A DNA stretch of 64,000 bases. Source: Kitagawia praeruptora (taxonomy: Eukaryota > Streptophyta > Magnoliopsida > Apiales > Apiaceae). This document shows positions 19,855-31,840 of this stretch, piece after piece. A program made the translations under genes and the position numbers. The DNA is taken from contig CM075346.1 in the NCBI GenBank assembly GCA_037693485.1, positions 16,645,501 to 16,709,500 on the forward strand, given 5' to 3'. Below the pieces are notes generated by a model. The model ran no database searches, was not told the origin of the DNA, and saw nothing but the letters and a program-made list of their open reading frames with translations. Numbering within the stretch: position 1 is the stretch's first letter; each line of letters begins with the position of its first letter.

Positions 19855-19866
19855 AGTACCCCCCGG
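19855..19866 (-). other. Polypurine tract, Tat copy 2
   Basis: Same minus-strand CCGGGGGGTACT abutting LTR2. Confidence 0.5.
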
Positions 19867-20338
19867 TTCCTTGAAATCATGTAATGTGAAAGGAACCCAT
19901 TCTAATTCTGCGATCAAAGATTCAATGCAAAACCGTTCTAGTAACAATACTTTGCTTCAACATTTTTATGTCCAAGCCTATATGAGCTAACTCGGTATAG
20001 GAAACAGGACATAAAATATTTTCAGCTTGATATAATCTTGAGTAAGCTTCCTTTGTATTAAGGAACCTGTTATCTCGCTATTTTCTTCTTCTTGCTCCAG
20101 CTCTCGAAATCTACTTTATGTTTGCACTCAACTTCCCAGGGAATCTAACTTGTCACTCAACTCCACGCCTCTTTAAATTTAATAATTTAAGAGGGGATAA
20201 TGGTTGGTTGTAGAAGATAATTCAAAATTTGAATTAAACTTATCACTTACCAAAGCTGTAGTTAATGTTTAAGTTCCCAAGGTTCATACGCTTCTCACGC
20301 GTGTACCTCTTCACTTTACCGCTCCAGTAATGCGCTGC

Positions 20339-20378
20339 CACGTGTACGAACTGCTTCATTTACCTTGACTATTTAATC
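20339..20378 (+). promoter_or_regulatory. Putative promoter of antisense ORF, Tat copy 2
   Basis: Identical to 8508-8547: G-box at 20339-20344, TATA-like element at 20369-20378. Confidence 0.5.
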
Positions 20379-20509
20379 GCCATCTCACTCCCTCAGGTCC
20401 ATTTTTACCTTTACCAAAATCTTGCAAAAACCCTTGGAGAGAAAACAAGAGGAGTTCAACAGTCATTCGCTTAATTCATCTTCTCTGTCGCCGTTCAACT
20501 TAAATCAAG

Positions 20510-20899
20510 GTATGATTTCGACTTATTTCTTTCTATTCTCTCATATCCTTATCTCATTTTTCAATCATCTGTTTCCTTGGACTTTGCATGCCATCGTTTT
20601 CTTTGTATGTATGCGTCTGTATCTGTTCTTCGCACTCCATATTTCACACACACGAACGTTCACAACCTCTGGTTTATTAGTACCTTAACCGTCGATTCAT
20701 GGTTGCGTTGTCATGGTTTTATCATAATCTTTAGCTATCTGTCTATTCATATGTTTCTAATTTTGTTGGTACATGCCTTCTTCAAGGTTTTCTGTAATAT
20801 ACCCTGTCAATAACTGCACCGTGTCTAAACACTTTAGAACCCTAATCTTTCTCCTAGGTTCCATAAAGGCCTGACCCTTCTTCGTCTGTCTTTTTGCAG
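20510..20899 (+). other. Putative 5'-UTR intron of antisense ORF, Tat copy 2
   Basis: Same GTATGATT donor and TTTTTGCAG acceptor as 8679-9068. Confidence 0.6.
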
Positions 20900-22969
20900 A
20901 TGTCTTCTGAATCTACCCATTCTGACCACCAATCTTCAATTCAACCCTTAGTTGCTATGTCGATTGGTGAGAGAACTAGATCCAGGGTTGTAATACCCAA
21001 TGTAAATGAACCTGAGGACATACTCATTAAACCTGTAGTATCTCCATTGTCTCAACCTCTTATCCCTACATTTATCGACTTAGGAGATGATTGGCCCTCT
21101 GATGATGAGGAGGTGTCAAAACCTGAACTTAAACTTGAATCCTTCTTGGAACCTGATTTTCAGAGTGAGGTGACTGTTGAGAGAGAGTTGTTCAAACAGG
21201 AAATTATAGCTTTTTGTGAGAAAACTGATTCCATCATGACCTCTGTTAAATTAGAAAAACTTCTTGAGGAATGTCCCCGCCCAATCTGTAGTATTGTGAT
21301 TCCTAAGCCTGGTGAAAGAGCTCACAGGTTTGATGTCAAAATCCCTGATCGTGGGATTCCTAATGCCGTCATTTCTGCTGCTTTTTTGAGAGTAGGTTTT
21401 TCTATACCTCTTCATCCTTTTCTAAGGGATGTATTAGAGTTTTATAACCTAGCACCTATGCAACTGACTCCCAACTCTTACCGTTTGGCCATCAGTACTT
21501 TTATTCTGTATTCCAGCAAATTCACAACTCCCCTGTCTGCCCCTGAGTTAGGCTATTTCTTTAGGTTGAAAGATACCGGGAGAAGCTCAGGTTGTTTTTA
21601 TCTGTCAGCATGGCCTTGTCATCAAGGTCAATGTATAAAAAATGTTAAACAGAACTTTGATTTGTGGCAAGAGCAATTTGTCTATTGTTTTGACTGCCCT
21701 GATGTCAAGTATGCTTTTAATCACCGACCAAATATTCCCAAACAAACCGTTCTGACTGGAGTGTGTTTAGAGAGGGCGAAAGAGATCTTGAAACTATCAG
21801 CTTCCATTAGGGACTGCTTGATTCTGATGACTCCTGAAAATTTGACTTCCCTAGGTTTTATTCCTTCAAACACTGGTATGAGCTTCCTTATTGTTATGTC
21901 TTTCCTTCTTAACTGTATCTTTGTGAATACATCTTTTTACTCCATGCATGCTTCTCTAATTTTTAACTTATTATCTTATGCAAACATGGCTCCCAAAGTT
22001 CCCTCTTTCGTCAAACGAACCAAGAATGTGGACGAGATCTTTAAATCTGATGTTGAGGCACAGGAGATTCCGCTCACCGCAACACCAATCAGCCAAGTTC
22101 CTACCCCATCCTCTGTCCAGACTCAACCTTCTAGCTCCTCCAAGCGCAAGTTAGCCCAGACTACTCTTGACCTCTCTGGGAGTTCACAAACCAGGTCCAT
22201 GAGGAAGAGCAAAGCCGTAAAAGTTGAATCAGCTGTGGCACAGAATCAATTTAAAGAATTGATTGATACACATGTGCTTCCAGAAGCGATTGCCAGCTGG
22301 GCCAAGATGGATTCTACCGAGGCTATGCATGCCATGAGGTTCTCTGCTGCCCAAAATGCATTCTTTGCCCTACGATACTGTGATGATTTTGCCTTGAAAA
22401 CACAGTATGACCTCCGATTACAAGGAGAGATCTCAAAACTCAAAGAGGAGCTGGCTGCTAGAGAGGAGAGCGTGAATATTGCCACTGCTGCGGTAAGGAG
22501 GGCTAAAGCTGCTGAAACCTCACTAAAGAATAACAGGGATGAGCTCCAGGAACAGGTGAAGAGTTTGCAGGATGGGAAATTATCCATGCTAGAGAAAATC
22601 AACGAACTAAAAGCTCAGGTTGATGCTTTAAATGCTGAGGCTGCTATTGCCAAATCATCCATGCTCATCCAGGAAAAAGCTAGGTATGATGAGGGTTATG
22701 ACGAAGGCGTTCGTGACTACATGAGATCCATGTGGGAGAAAATGCCCGAGCTAAACTGGTCTCTCCTAGGCGAGGACGTAGTAGGGATGATCAAAGATTT
22801 TGAAAATGAAGCTGCTGCTGCAACCTCTGTTCTTCCCGTGAAAACGGTTGAGAGGTCTCCAGGTGCCAACCTTGAGACTGCAGAGGTTCCTGCTCCCGAA
22901 GTTGTTCAGCCTATCCTTCCAACTCCTCCTGTTGCCACCAAGGGTTCCGATGAGGTTCCTCCTTCGTAA
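20900..22969 (+). CDS. Tat accessory antisense ORF (copy 2)
   Basis: The 689-residue product is identical to that of 9069-11138, including the hydrophobic insert (possible 123-bp intron at 21876-21998) and the coiled coil. Identity at both protein and DNA level shows that the two copies arose by very recent duplication rather than by independent insertion. No mutation distinguishes the copies, so neither can be called the active one from sequence. Confidence 0.8.
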   Translation: MSSESTHSDHQSSIQPLVAMSIGERTRSRVVIPNVNEPEDILIKPVVSPLSQPLIPTFIDLGDDWPSDDEEVSKPELKLESFLEPDFQSEVTVERELFKQEIIAFCEKTDSIMTSVKLEKLLEECPRPICSIVIPKPGERAHRFDVKIPDRGIPNAVISAAFLRVGFSIPLHPFLRDVLEFYNLAPMQLTPNSYRLAISTFILYSSKFTTPLSAPELGYFFRLKDTGRSSGCFYLSAWPCHQGQCIKNVKQNFDLWQEQFVYCFDCPDVKYAFNHRPNIPKQTVLTGVCLERAKEILKLSASIRDCLILMTPENLTSLGFIPSNTGMSFLIVMSFLLNCIFVNTSFYSMHASLIFNLLSYANMAPKVPSFVKRTKNVDEIFKSDVEAQEIPLTATPISQVPTPSSVQTQPSSSSKRKLAQTTLDLSGSSQTRSMRKSKAVKVESAVAQNQFKELIDTHVLPEAIASWAKMDSTEAMHAMRFSAAQNAFFALRYCDDFALKTQYDLRLQGEISKLKEELAAREESVNIATAAVRRAKAAETSLKNNRDELQEQVKSLQDGKLSMLEKINELKAQVDALNAEAAIAKSSMLIQEKARYDEGYDEGVRDYMRSMWEKMPELNWSLLGEDVVGMIKDFENEAAAATSVLPVKTVERSPGANLETAEVPAPEVVQPILPTPPVATKGSDEVPPS

Positions 22970-23942
22970 TTTCAATAAGATCCTTTTAAAAACTTTTGAT
23001 AACTTTTGATGAGGTCGCGGGCTCCTCGTAACGCCTCGCAAAATGTAATTTTAAATTTGGTTTCCATGGCCTTCGTGCCAATAACTTTTATGCTGGTTTT
23101 CTGGGTCTCTGTACCCATAACTCTCTCTTCATGGTTTATGATATTTGTTTTTGCTACATATCTCTTGTCCAGGGTAAGCTCATACATATTTCTTTATTCG
23201 AATCTTAACTTACTACATACTTTTCTTCAAAACATCATGAAATACTTCACTGTTATGCACTAGAGAATACTTCAGCTTCCTTACTCATATGTTCAAGCTT
23301 ACGTGGGCTAACCCATTGTAAGAAACAGAACACACGCATATTTCCACTAGAAAAATCTCAAAATAAATGAAACAAACTACAGCTGAGTTATAAAACCTGG
23401 AACCTCTGTGTTTATACTTTGTATCGATAATCTAAACCGTAGCCTTCTTTAATAACTTCTTCTTTATCAAGACCAGGTTCCTCGAGTATTAATCCTGCAA
23501 AATAAACATAAAACAAAAAATAGTTAACGTTAGTAAAATCTTTCTCTTGTTTAATTCGGGTCATCTCTTGGAAAGGTTGCCTGCTTGGCTCCCAGTCCTA
23601 TTCTCTAGGTCCCAACATGCCTCGAGACATGTTGGTTCCTTTTTGTGCCTCGAGGCGATTCTAGGAACCCGTGCGCCGTTCTAGGAGTCCACACAAATTC
23701 CTCTTCTTCATGTGTCAGGCTAGACATCTTATGAAGGTAAATGCTAAGGATTTTATCCCTTCTTCCCATGTGCCAAAGGCGGTTCCACATGAGGGCGAGC
23801 TTATTAGGCTTCTCTTTAAGGTGCCTTTTGTCAGGACTTTAGGTGCCTTTTGTCAGGACTTTAATTCTCGTGCTCAAGGAACTTGAGGCTTTTGGCAACA
23901 ATGTCGTGCTCAGTCAACTGAGGCTTTTCAATCACAGTTGCT

Positions 23943-24338
23943 CAGGAAGCTACCTGAGGCTTTTCTCGTGCCCAGGAAGCTACCTGGGACTTTGCTCAAT
24001 GCCCAGGAAGCTACCTGGGACTTTGCTCGATGCCCAGGAAACTACCTGGGACTTTGCTCGATGCCTAGGAAGCTACCTGGGACTTTTCTCAATGCCCAGG
24101 AAGCTACCTGGGACTTTGCTCGATGCCCAGGAAGCTACCTGGGACTTTTCTCAATGCCCAGGAAGCTACCTGGGACTTTGCTCGATGCCCAGGAAGCTAC
24201 CTGGGACTTTTCTCAATGCCCAGGAAGCTACCTGGGGCTTTTCTCAATGCCCAGGAAGCTACCTGGGACTTTGCTCGATGTCCAGGAAGCTACCTGGGAC
24301 TTTTCTCAATGCCCAGGAAGCTACCTGGGGCTTTTCTT
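23943..24338. repeat. 31-bp minisatellite, 13 units, Tat copy 2
   Basis: The same number and order of unit variants as at 12112-12507. Minisatellites change copy number quickly, so an unchanged array supports either a very recent duplication or an assembly duplication. Confidence 0.92.
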
Positions 24339-24827
24339 ATCAATCATTCATAGTCCACATATTCTGTCAAATCGTATTCATACTTCGCACATACTGTCAA
24401 TGCTACAGGAACCTGTCAGCTCAGGTAACCTGCAAAATACAACGCAATGCTACAGGAACCTGTTAGTCAAGATAACCTGTTTCAAAATTTTCAAATTGGC
24501 ATATGAAATATCAAATCATAGCATGCACAATACTGTCTAAGTAGGAATACTACCCCCCAGTTCTTTTGGGTAATTATTGTTACGTAAAAGAACTATTAAG
24601 GAGCTATAACTGCAAAGAATGCACTTAAAATATTCATCGTAGAGCTATCTATCGCTCAATACTTTAAAAAATCGTCTTGCAAGTAGGGAGGTTCACATCA
24701 AGTACCCCCCGAGTACATGCATAATCAAATACTGAAATCAAAATACTGGTCAGCTATAACTAATAAGCTGCCTTTATTCGTGGGCTGAAAGAGCCTTACT
24801 TTTCCTAAGAAAAATATCATAAAAGAA

Positions 24828-26915
24828 TTACTGATAATACTTCTTGAGATGTTCTGCATTCCAAGCTCTCGGAATGAGGTTCCCATCCATATCCATCAAG
24901 TGGTAGGTTCCTTCCCAAATTGCTGACTTTATCTGGTAGGGTCCTTCCCAATTTGCTCCAAAGGCTCCATGTGCCAGAACCCTGGTATTTGGCATGACTT
25001 TCCTCAGAACTAGGTCTCCAACCTTAAAAGGTCTTGCCTTCACCTTTTTGTTGTAATACCTTCGAACTCTCTGTTGATATGCTGCTAACTTCACTTGCGA
25101 ATCTGCTCTCAATTCTTCGACCATGTCCAAATACAGTCTATGACTGACCTCATTGCTCTCGGGGTCAAAATACTTTCTTCTCAAGGAACCTGTTCCAACT
25201 TCCACAGGTACCATAGCTTCACAACCATAAGTGAGGGTAAAAGGAGACTCACCAGTTGTAGTTCTAGGCGTGGTGTTATACGACCACAAGACTCCAGGAA
25301 GCTCCTCTGGCCAACTTCCTTTCTTATCTTCAAGCCTCGTCTTCAAAGTGTGCTTGATAATCTTATTCACTGCTTCAGTCTGTCCATTACTCTGCGGATA
25401 ATACACTACCGAAAATGCTTTTTGGATTCCAAACTGCTCACATAACCCTCTAAGCTCTCTACTATCAAACTGCTTCTCATTGTCAGAAATCAGTTTCTGC
25501 GGAATGCCGAACCTGCATACAATGGCTCGAAACACAAATTCAGTCAGTTTTGACGCTGTAATCTTAGCAAGTGGTTCTGCTTCTGCCCACTTTGTAAAGT
25601 AATCGACTGCAACCACTGCATATTTCACTCCTCCTTTTCCTTGCGGGAGTTCTCCAATGAGGTCTATTCCCCAAACAGCGAATGGCCAAGGGCTAACAAT
25701 CGGTTTGATAAGTGCTACAGGACGACTATCAAAATTTGCAAACCTCTGACAATTACTGCATGCCTGCACAAACTTTGTAGCATCTGCTTTGATGGTTGGC
25801 CAATAGTATCCTTGTCGAAGGACTTTCATGGCTAAAGAATTACCCCCCGAGTGATTTCCACATACTCCTTCATGAATCTCCTCGAGGATATACTTGCATT
25901 GTTCTCCAGCTACACACTTGAGCAAAGGCTGATTGAATCCCCGTCTATACAGAACTCCATCATAGATTACATACCTGGCTGCATGATACCTCAGCTTCCT
26001 GATATCATTTTGACTGGGAGGTAGCTCCCCTTTGTCCAGGTAACGATGTATTGGGGTCATCCATGAATCTTCAACTGGGAACTCGATGTCCATCACTTCT
26101 TCTTTGAAAACACTAGGTTGCTCCTGAATCTGAAGTGGAATTACTCCCAATAATGTGGATTCTCTCTGAGATCCTAGCTTGGCCAATGCATCTGCCTTGG
26201 TATTCTTTCCTCGAGGTATTTGATCTAGCTTCACCTCTTTGAACCTTGCGATCAACTCCTGGGAGTACCTCAAATATAAGTCTGTTCTTGGCCCTCTTGC
26301 CTGAAAACCACCACGAATCTGCCAAACTACTAACATCGAATCACTAAACACTCTGATATTCTCCACTTTCATCTCCAAAGCTAACTTGAGGCCTGCAATT
26401 AATGCCTCATATTCTGCATCATTGTTCGTGGCTCTAAAAGCAAAATGAATTGAGCTATAGAGTTGGTGTCCCTCCGGACTAACTAGCTCTATGCCTGCAC
26501 CTGCTCCACTACTGTTAGCAGCTCCATCTACATACAGTGTCCACCAAGGTGCACAGTTGTCATTGTCTGCCTGTTTTTCTACCACCTCTTTTGGCCCCTC
26601 TTGGCCAGTAACCTCTACATGAGGTGGAAACTCGATTAAGAAATCTGCTAAAGCTTGAGCTTTGATTGCTGTCTTTGGCTTATATTCTATGTCGAACTGT
26701 CCTAGCTCCACAGCCCACTTTAACATTCTTCCAGAAGTTTCTGGCCTATGCATCACTTGCTTAAGTGGATATGAGGTTCTTATCTCAATCTTGTGAGCTT
26801 GGAAATAAGGTCGCAGTTTCCTGGAAGCCAGAATCAATGCGAAAACCAGCTTCTCCATTCCTGTGTACCTCGTTTCTGCATCAAGTAATCTTTTGTTGAC
26901 ATAGTAGACTGGGCT
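24828..26915 (-). pseudogene. pol: Tat pol, RNase H (two domains) and integrase part, copy 2
   Basis: Identical to 12997-15084, with the same TAG just upstream (26916-26918). The HHCC, DDE and second RNase H motifs are all present. As the unit nearest LTR3, this copy would be the first transcribed from the outer 5' LTR. Confidence 0.85.
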
Positions 26916-28850
26916 CTACTGTCCATTCTCTTCTCGAACCAGAACTGCACTAATGGAATACTCTGATACAGCCAAATAAAGTATCAATGTTTCTCCATCC
27001 ACAGGTTTGGCTAACAGTGGGGGGCTCCCCAAATGCTCCTTTAACTTTTCAAACGCTCTCTCACATTCTGTGGTCCATTCGAATTTACTTCCTTTCTTTA
27101 TAGCTTTAAAGAACTCCTGACACTTATCAGTGGACTTCGAAATGAATCTATTCAAGGCTGCAACTCTTCCTGTAAGAGACTGAACCTCTCTCACAGTTCT
27201 CGGCGACCTCATATCAATCAATGCTTTAATCTTGGCTGGGTTGGCTTCGATACCTCTGTGGTTTACCATGAATCCCAGAAACTTTCCTGATTCTACCCCA
27301 AACACACATTTTTGAGGGTTCAGCTTCATTCTATACTTTCGCAAGATTCCAAACATTTCTTCTAAGTGCTTTACATGGTCAACAGCTTCCTTAGACTTAA
27401 CTAGCATATCATCCACATATACTTCCATAGTATGGCCAATTTGGTCTTTAAACATCATATTCACTAACCGTTGGTATGTGGCTCGAGCATTAATCAATCC
27501 AAATGGCATGCACACATAGCAATAAAGACCTCTATCCGTAATAAAAGAAGTATGCTCTTGGTCAGGTTCATACATAGGGATTTGATTGTAACCTGAATAT
27601 GCATCCATGAAGCTAAGGAGGGCATGTCCAGCTGTTGCATCCACTAACTGATCAATCCGTGGTAGTGGGAAACTGTCCTTCGGGCATGCTTTGTTAAGAT
27701 CTGTGAAGTCCACACAGGTTCTCCATTTTCCATTAGGTTTCTTTACCAAAACAGGATTTGCCAACCATACTGGGTAAAAAGATTCTTTAACCAATCCTGC
27801 ATCCAATAATCTGTCGACCTCTTCTTTCAATGCCTGAGCTCTTTCTCCACTAACTGGTCTTCGCTTTTGTCTCACTCCTTTCTTTTCTGGATCAATATTC
27901 AACTTATGACACATGACCCTTGGATCTATCCCTTCCATATCTGCATGACACCATGCAAACACATCCAGGTTCTTGCCCAAAAAGGTAATGAGAGATTCCT
28001 TTAAGGCTGGATCGAGTTGAGCTCCAATCTTCAACACCTTTGTGCCATCTTTGTCATTGATCTTCACATCCAAAGTTTCACCAGCTGGTCCAGCCTTAAC
28101 CATGGTTTCTGGCATTCGAGGGTCTAAGTCTACCTCCATCTCTGTGGTTGAGTCCTCTTGAGGTTTCTGGACTGTAGACGGTTCCTGAACTTCGTGCATG
28201 ACATTCCTTCTCTTTGATGTTGGTTGACTGTCTTCATTGCTTCCATTATGTTTCAGTTTTCGTGATTTTTCTTCATTCAATCCTTCTGCCATACACACAT
28301 CACCATCCTTGTCCGTAGGGGGTGCACTTTCTATCAGTAAGTAAGGGGTATCTGGTCCCCGAAAAACTGGAATCTCAGCATGAGGTTCCTCTTCTATGAT
28401 CTCTTCAATTCTTATAGCTCTACAGGATGCTGGCACAAAACCTTCCAAGGGCGGACTACGCAGGTCAAGCGTTATTTTGTCTGGGTTCTTTCCTGGAAAA
28501 TCATCAGGAACCTCGTCCATAGGTTCAGGCAATTTAGCAGCCTTAGCAGCATGTTGCAAAGCTTTGGTGTAACACTCTCTAGACTCATACTGACATCCTC
28601 GAACTACACCAATTCCATTTGGTGTTGGGAACTTCATCGTTAGGTGGTAAATGGAGGTTACTACCCTCATCTCCTTCAAAATGGGTCTTCCCAGGATAGC
28701 ATTGTAATTCATATTCTCTTCTATAACAATGAATTCTGCTAGCTGTGTAATGCAACATGGTTTATCACCTAAAGTTACTGGCAAACGAATCTTACCTTTG
28801 ATAGGAACCTGATTATTAGTGAATCCATATAAGGTATCATTTGTTGGAGT
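26916..28850 (-). pseudogene. pol: Tat pol, protease C-terminus and reverse transcriptase part, copy 2
   Basis: Identical to 15085-17019: YVDD reverse transcriptase, bounded by in-frame TAA (28851-28853) and TAG (26916-26918). Both stops are shared with copy 1, so they predate the duplication. Confidence 0.85.
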
Positions 28851-30776
28851 TTAATCCTTATCCAGAAAATGCATCTTCTTGAAAGCTGAGTAAGATAGCA
28901 AGTTTACAGAGCTTCCATTATCAACTAGCACTCGATGAACCTCATAAGACCCAATTCCTGCCTCAACTACCAAAGCATCGGTATGGGGATGGTGCACCCA
29001 GGAAGCGTCTTCTTCAGTGAAAGTGATATCTGCGTCCTCTCCTTCAAACAGCCTTGGGGACCTCTGTGACAGATTGTAAATACTGGTTAAAGGACGTTCT
29101 TTAGCCTCACGGGTATACCTCTCCATGGCATTCCTGCTGCTTCCTCCAATGTGGGGACCTCCTATAATTGTGCGTATGCACCCAGCCTTAGGTGGTCCTT
29201 CCATCACAGCAGGTTCCTGTGTCTGTGTCATCTGAGTCTTCTCATCTCTATACTTTTTTCCTTCCTGAGCCACCCATTCACTCAATTGCCCTTGTCTGAT
29301 TAGAGTTTCAATTAGATCTCTGAGGTGACGACAATCTGCAGTATTATGCCAATTATTATCATGGAAGTCACAGTATGGGCGCTCATTCTTATTCCATGGG
29401 GGACCAGTTCTGAAAGGCTTCTTAAACCATGAGGACTTCTCATTCACTGCGTAAATATGATCGATTGGGGCTACCAAAGGGGTGAAAGTTTCATAGACAG
29501 GTCTCTCATGTTTATTGTTGTTATAGGAAGCTGGTGGTGGTACCTGACTCATGACAGGTTTAGTAGGATTCACAGCTTCAGGCTTTACCTGGGATGTGCG
29601 ACTAACCACCTTTTTATTGTCACGACCATTAGGGCTTCTTTGTCTCGACCTCTTGTTTCCACTTTGCCTTACAAAATCTGGATCCTTCCTTAATTCAGCT
29701 AGAGATTCCTCCACCAGACGAAAGGGTTCTGCCTGGGCATAAAAATCTGCCAACGTCTCTGGTTCTTTTCCTTGAAGTGCTTTCCAAAAATCCGAGCCTC
29801 CTTTAACTCCAGCAATTAAGAAATTCTTTATAGTTTCCTCAGATGCTTTCCTAACTTTAGGAACCTCCGCATTAAACCTCTTGAAATATTCTGTCAACGT
29901 CTCACTAGGTCTTTGTTTGATATTGGCTAAGGTATTGGTTGGTGGTGCGAATGCAACAGATGCTCTAAATTGAGTGACAAAGAGCTTCCCCATACTCGCC
30001 CAAGAACCAATCGAATCTGCGGGTAACCTTTTGAACCAATCCATCTCTGTGTCAAAATGACTAAGGTACTCAATGGGATCAGTAGTCCCATCGAATTTCA
30101 ACTCATTCGAAGGCCTATAAGACCTAGGCAGAGCCGACTTTCGAACCTTCTTGGTGAAAGGAGAAGCTGTTATAGGATTCACAGCAAGATTCTTTTCGTC
30201 CTTGAGTTGAGCCAAAATTTTCTTGACATCTTCTGCTGTCACCTCCCCAGTAGCTTCCGCCTTTGTCTTCTTACTCGTTTCTTCCTCCTCTTGCGACTCT
30301 GCAGTGCTTGATTCTTCAGTATCCTCATCTGAATCCGTGCTTTCTTCTTCAATTATCTCGATAGATGGGTCTTTATCTTTCTTCTTTTTCTGTGAGGAAC
30401 CTCCAGTCTTGGTTTTCTTCTTTCCCTTGGACCCTGTACGGCCCTTGCTAACAGTTTTACTCTTCTCAGGATTCTCTAGCTCTTCATCACCATTATTTTG
30501 CTTCGGTTCTTCACCATCGTCTGGAACCTCCTCTCCATTCTCAGATTCTTCAAAATTCAACTGTTTCGGAGTAACCTTCGACTTCTTGCCTTTCTTTGCC
30601 TTCTTTTTCTTCTTTTTTCTTGAAGCCTGCTCCAAAGTCGACAAATGTTCTCCCACAGTCTTTAAGATTTCCATCATAGCTGCTTTAGTAACCTTCGGTG
30701 CTCTGGGAGGAGATGTGTTCCCCTCATGAATCTGTCGCTCAGAACGGGTTGCTTCGCTATCCGAGTTGCCTGACAT
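28851..30776 (-). CDS. gag: Tat gag with N-terminal half of protease, copy 2
   Basis: Identical to 17020-18945, with ATG at 30776 and the frame ending at TAA 28851-28853 within the protease. The 5' untranslated leader between the primer-binding site and the ATG is only about 25 bp, unusually short, and the same in both copies. Confidence 0.85.
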   Translation of the reverse strand: MSGNSDSEATRSERQIHEGNTSPPRAPKVTKAAMMEILKTVGEHLSTLEQASRKKKKKKAKKGKKSKVTPKQLNFEESENGEEVPDDGEEPKQNNGDEELENPEKSKTVSKGRTGSKGKKKTKTGGSSQKKKKDKDPSIEIIEEESTDSDEDTEESSTAESQEEEETSKKTKAEATGEVTAEDVKKILAQLKDEKNLAVNPITASPFTKKVRKSALPRSYRPSNELKFDGTTDPIEYLSHFDTEMDWFKRLPADSIGSWASMGKLFVTQFRASVAFAPPTNTLANIKQRPSETLTEYFKRFNAEVPKVRKASEETIKNFLIAGVKGGSDFWKALQGKEPETLADFYAQAEPFRLVEESLAELRKDPDFVRQSGNKRSRQRSPNGRDNKKVVSRTSQVKPEAVNPTKPVMSQVPPPASYNNNKHERPVYETFTPLVAPIDHIYAVNEKSSWFKKPFRTGPPWNKNERPYCDFHDNNWHNTADCRHLRDLIETLIRQGQLSEWVAQEGKKYRDEKTQMTQTQEPAVMEGPPKAGCIRTIIGGPHIGGSSRNAMERYTREAKERPLTSIYNLSQRSPRLFEGEDADITFTEEDASWVHHPHTDALVVEAGIGSYEVHRVLVDNGSSVNLLSYSAFKKMHFLDKD

Positions 30777-30800
30777 CTTTTCCACTCTTAAGATATTAAC

Positions 30801-30820
30801 TCCCCTCCTTCTAGCGCCAA
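30801..30820 (-). other. Primer-binding site, Tat copy 2
   Basis: Same TTGGCGCTAGAAGGAGGGGA on the minus strand, directly after LTR3. Confidence 0.6.
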
Positions 30821-31685
30821 TGTTGATGAGTGGATTTCGTAATCAACTTATGAGAGGTCTGCAGGTAGTTGTATAGGCTAGCGATCAACTGTTCTGTGAA
30901 AAGGTTTGGGTTATGTTTGTGGGGGTTGAGCTGAGCTCGAGGGTATCTCCAATAATCTCAGGTGCCTTTAGAGAAAATCAGAGAACTTAATGCGTCTTAC
31001 CCTGAGGTGCCTACGTACCCTTGCATATATAAGGATCAAGCTCACGTAGTTCTAGTATGATTCTGTCTCTTACTGGAATAGCTGTATTCGGTCACCTAGT
31101 TCGTGTAGGACTCAGGTTCCTTTAGAGCCTTTCACGAACTAGTTGGCTAAGTAGAGTAGAACTCGAGTTCGTACCCCACTATGATTCTCTCATTGATCAG
31201 AGATAATTCTAGGATCATCTGCGCCCTAGAATTATACTCCAATATCAATTCGTTTATCTGTCCTAGATGGCTTCTAGAACTTTCTGTTGGCAACTCGTAG
31301 GAACCTGGTGCTCAGGAACCTATATCTTAGGAGCCTGTTTCTCAGGGACCTCCTTATTTCGGGACATATCGCTTAGGGACCTCCCTTTGGGTGTCAATAC
31401 CTGCACAAATAGCAAACTGGTTAGACTAGATAATTCTTCACATGCTTTTATCACTTCTATGGCTGTTGTTATGCTAACTCGAACTCTTCTACTTGGAGGA
31501 ACCTGGTCTTCTAGTGCTCAGCTCAACTTCCTGACCGTTGAGAACCTCCTGATATTCATACTTCCTTAGTCATTTCTTCTATTCGATCTTCATAACTCGT
31601 ACTGGGTTGATCTTCTAGCTTGTATGGACCGGATCCTATAGATTAATGGGCCTAAATCTAGCCCATGGAGATTTTGGGCACAACA
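30821..31685 (-). repeat. Tat LTR3 (right, 5' LTR)
   Basis: Same ends as LTR1. It differs from LTR1 at the five positions equivalent to 7251, 7362, 7370, 7864 and 7879, which is about 0.6% of 865 bp. ATAGG follows at 31686-31690. Confidence 0.93.
31022..31034 (-). promoter_or_regulatory. Putative TATA box of Tat 5' LTR
   Basis: The minus strand reads CCTTATATATGCAA. Two of the five LTR1/LTR3 differences fall on the edges of this motif (LTR1 reads CCTATATATACAA), so the outer LTRs may differ slightly in promoter strength. Motif evidence only. Confidence 0.45.
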
Positions 31686-31840
31686 ATAGGCACCAAATCC
31701 TAGTTGTGTAACTGTACTTATATAGTCAAGAATAATGCTTGAAAGAAGTTCGAAGGTTCATGCCTCAAGCAAGAAGATAAAGACTGCCAAATAATCACAG
31801 TTGGGATTTGAAGAAAGTGAAGAATTTGCCGAAGCACCAA

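Larger units (their letters stand above)
7159..31685 (-). mobile_element. Dimeric Tat-lineage Ty3/gypsy element (LTR-int-LTR-int-LTR)
   Basis: Three 865-bp LTRs enclose two 10,966-bp internal regions, giving an 11,831-bp period. Only the outer ends carry a target duplication, ATAGG at 7154-7158 and 31686-31690; none flanks the middle LTR. Gag-pol runs on the minus strand, so LTR3 is the 5' LTR and LTR1 the 3' LTR. Tat membership follows from two RNase H domains, a CxFH zinc motif in Gag, and a long ORF antisense to gag-pol between pol and the 3' LTR. The two internal regions looked identical wherever I compared them, including all long ORFs. The element sits inside copia LTR-A. Confidence 0.93.
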
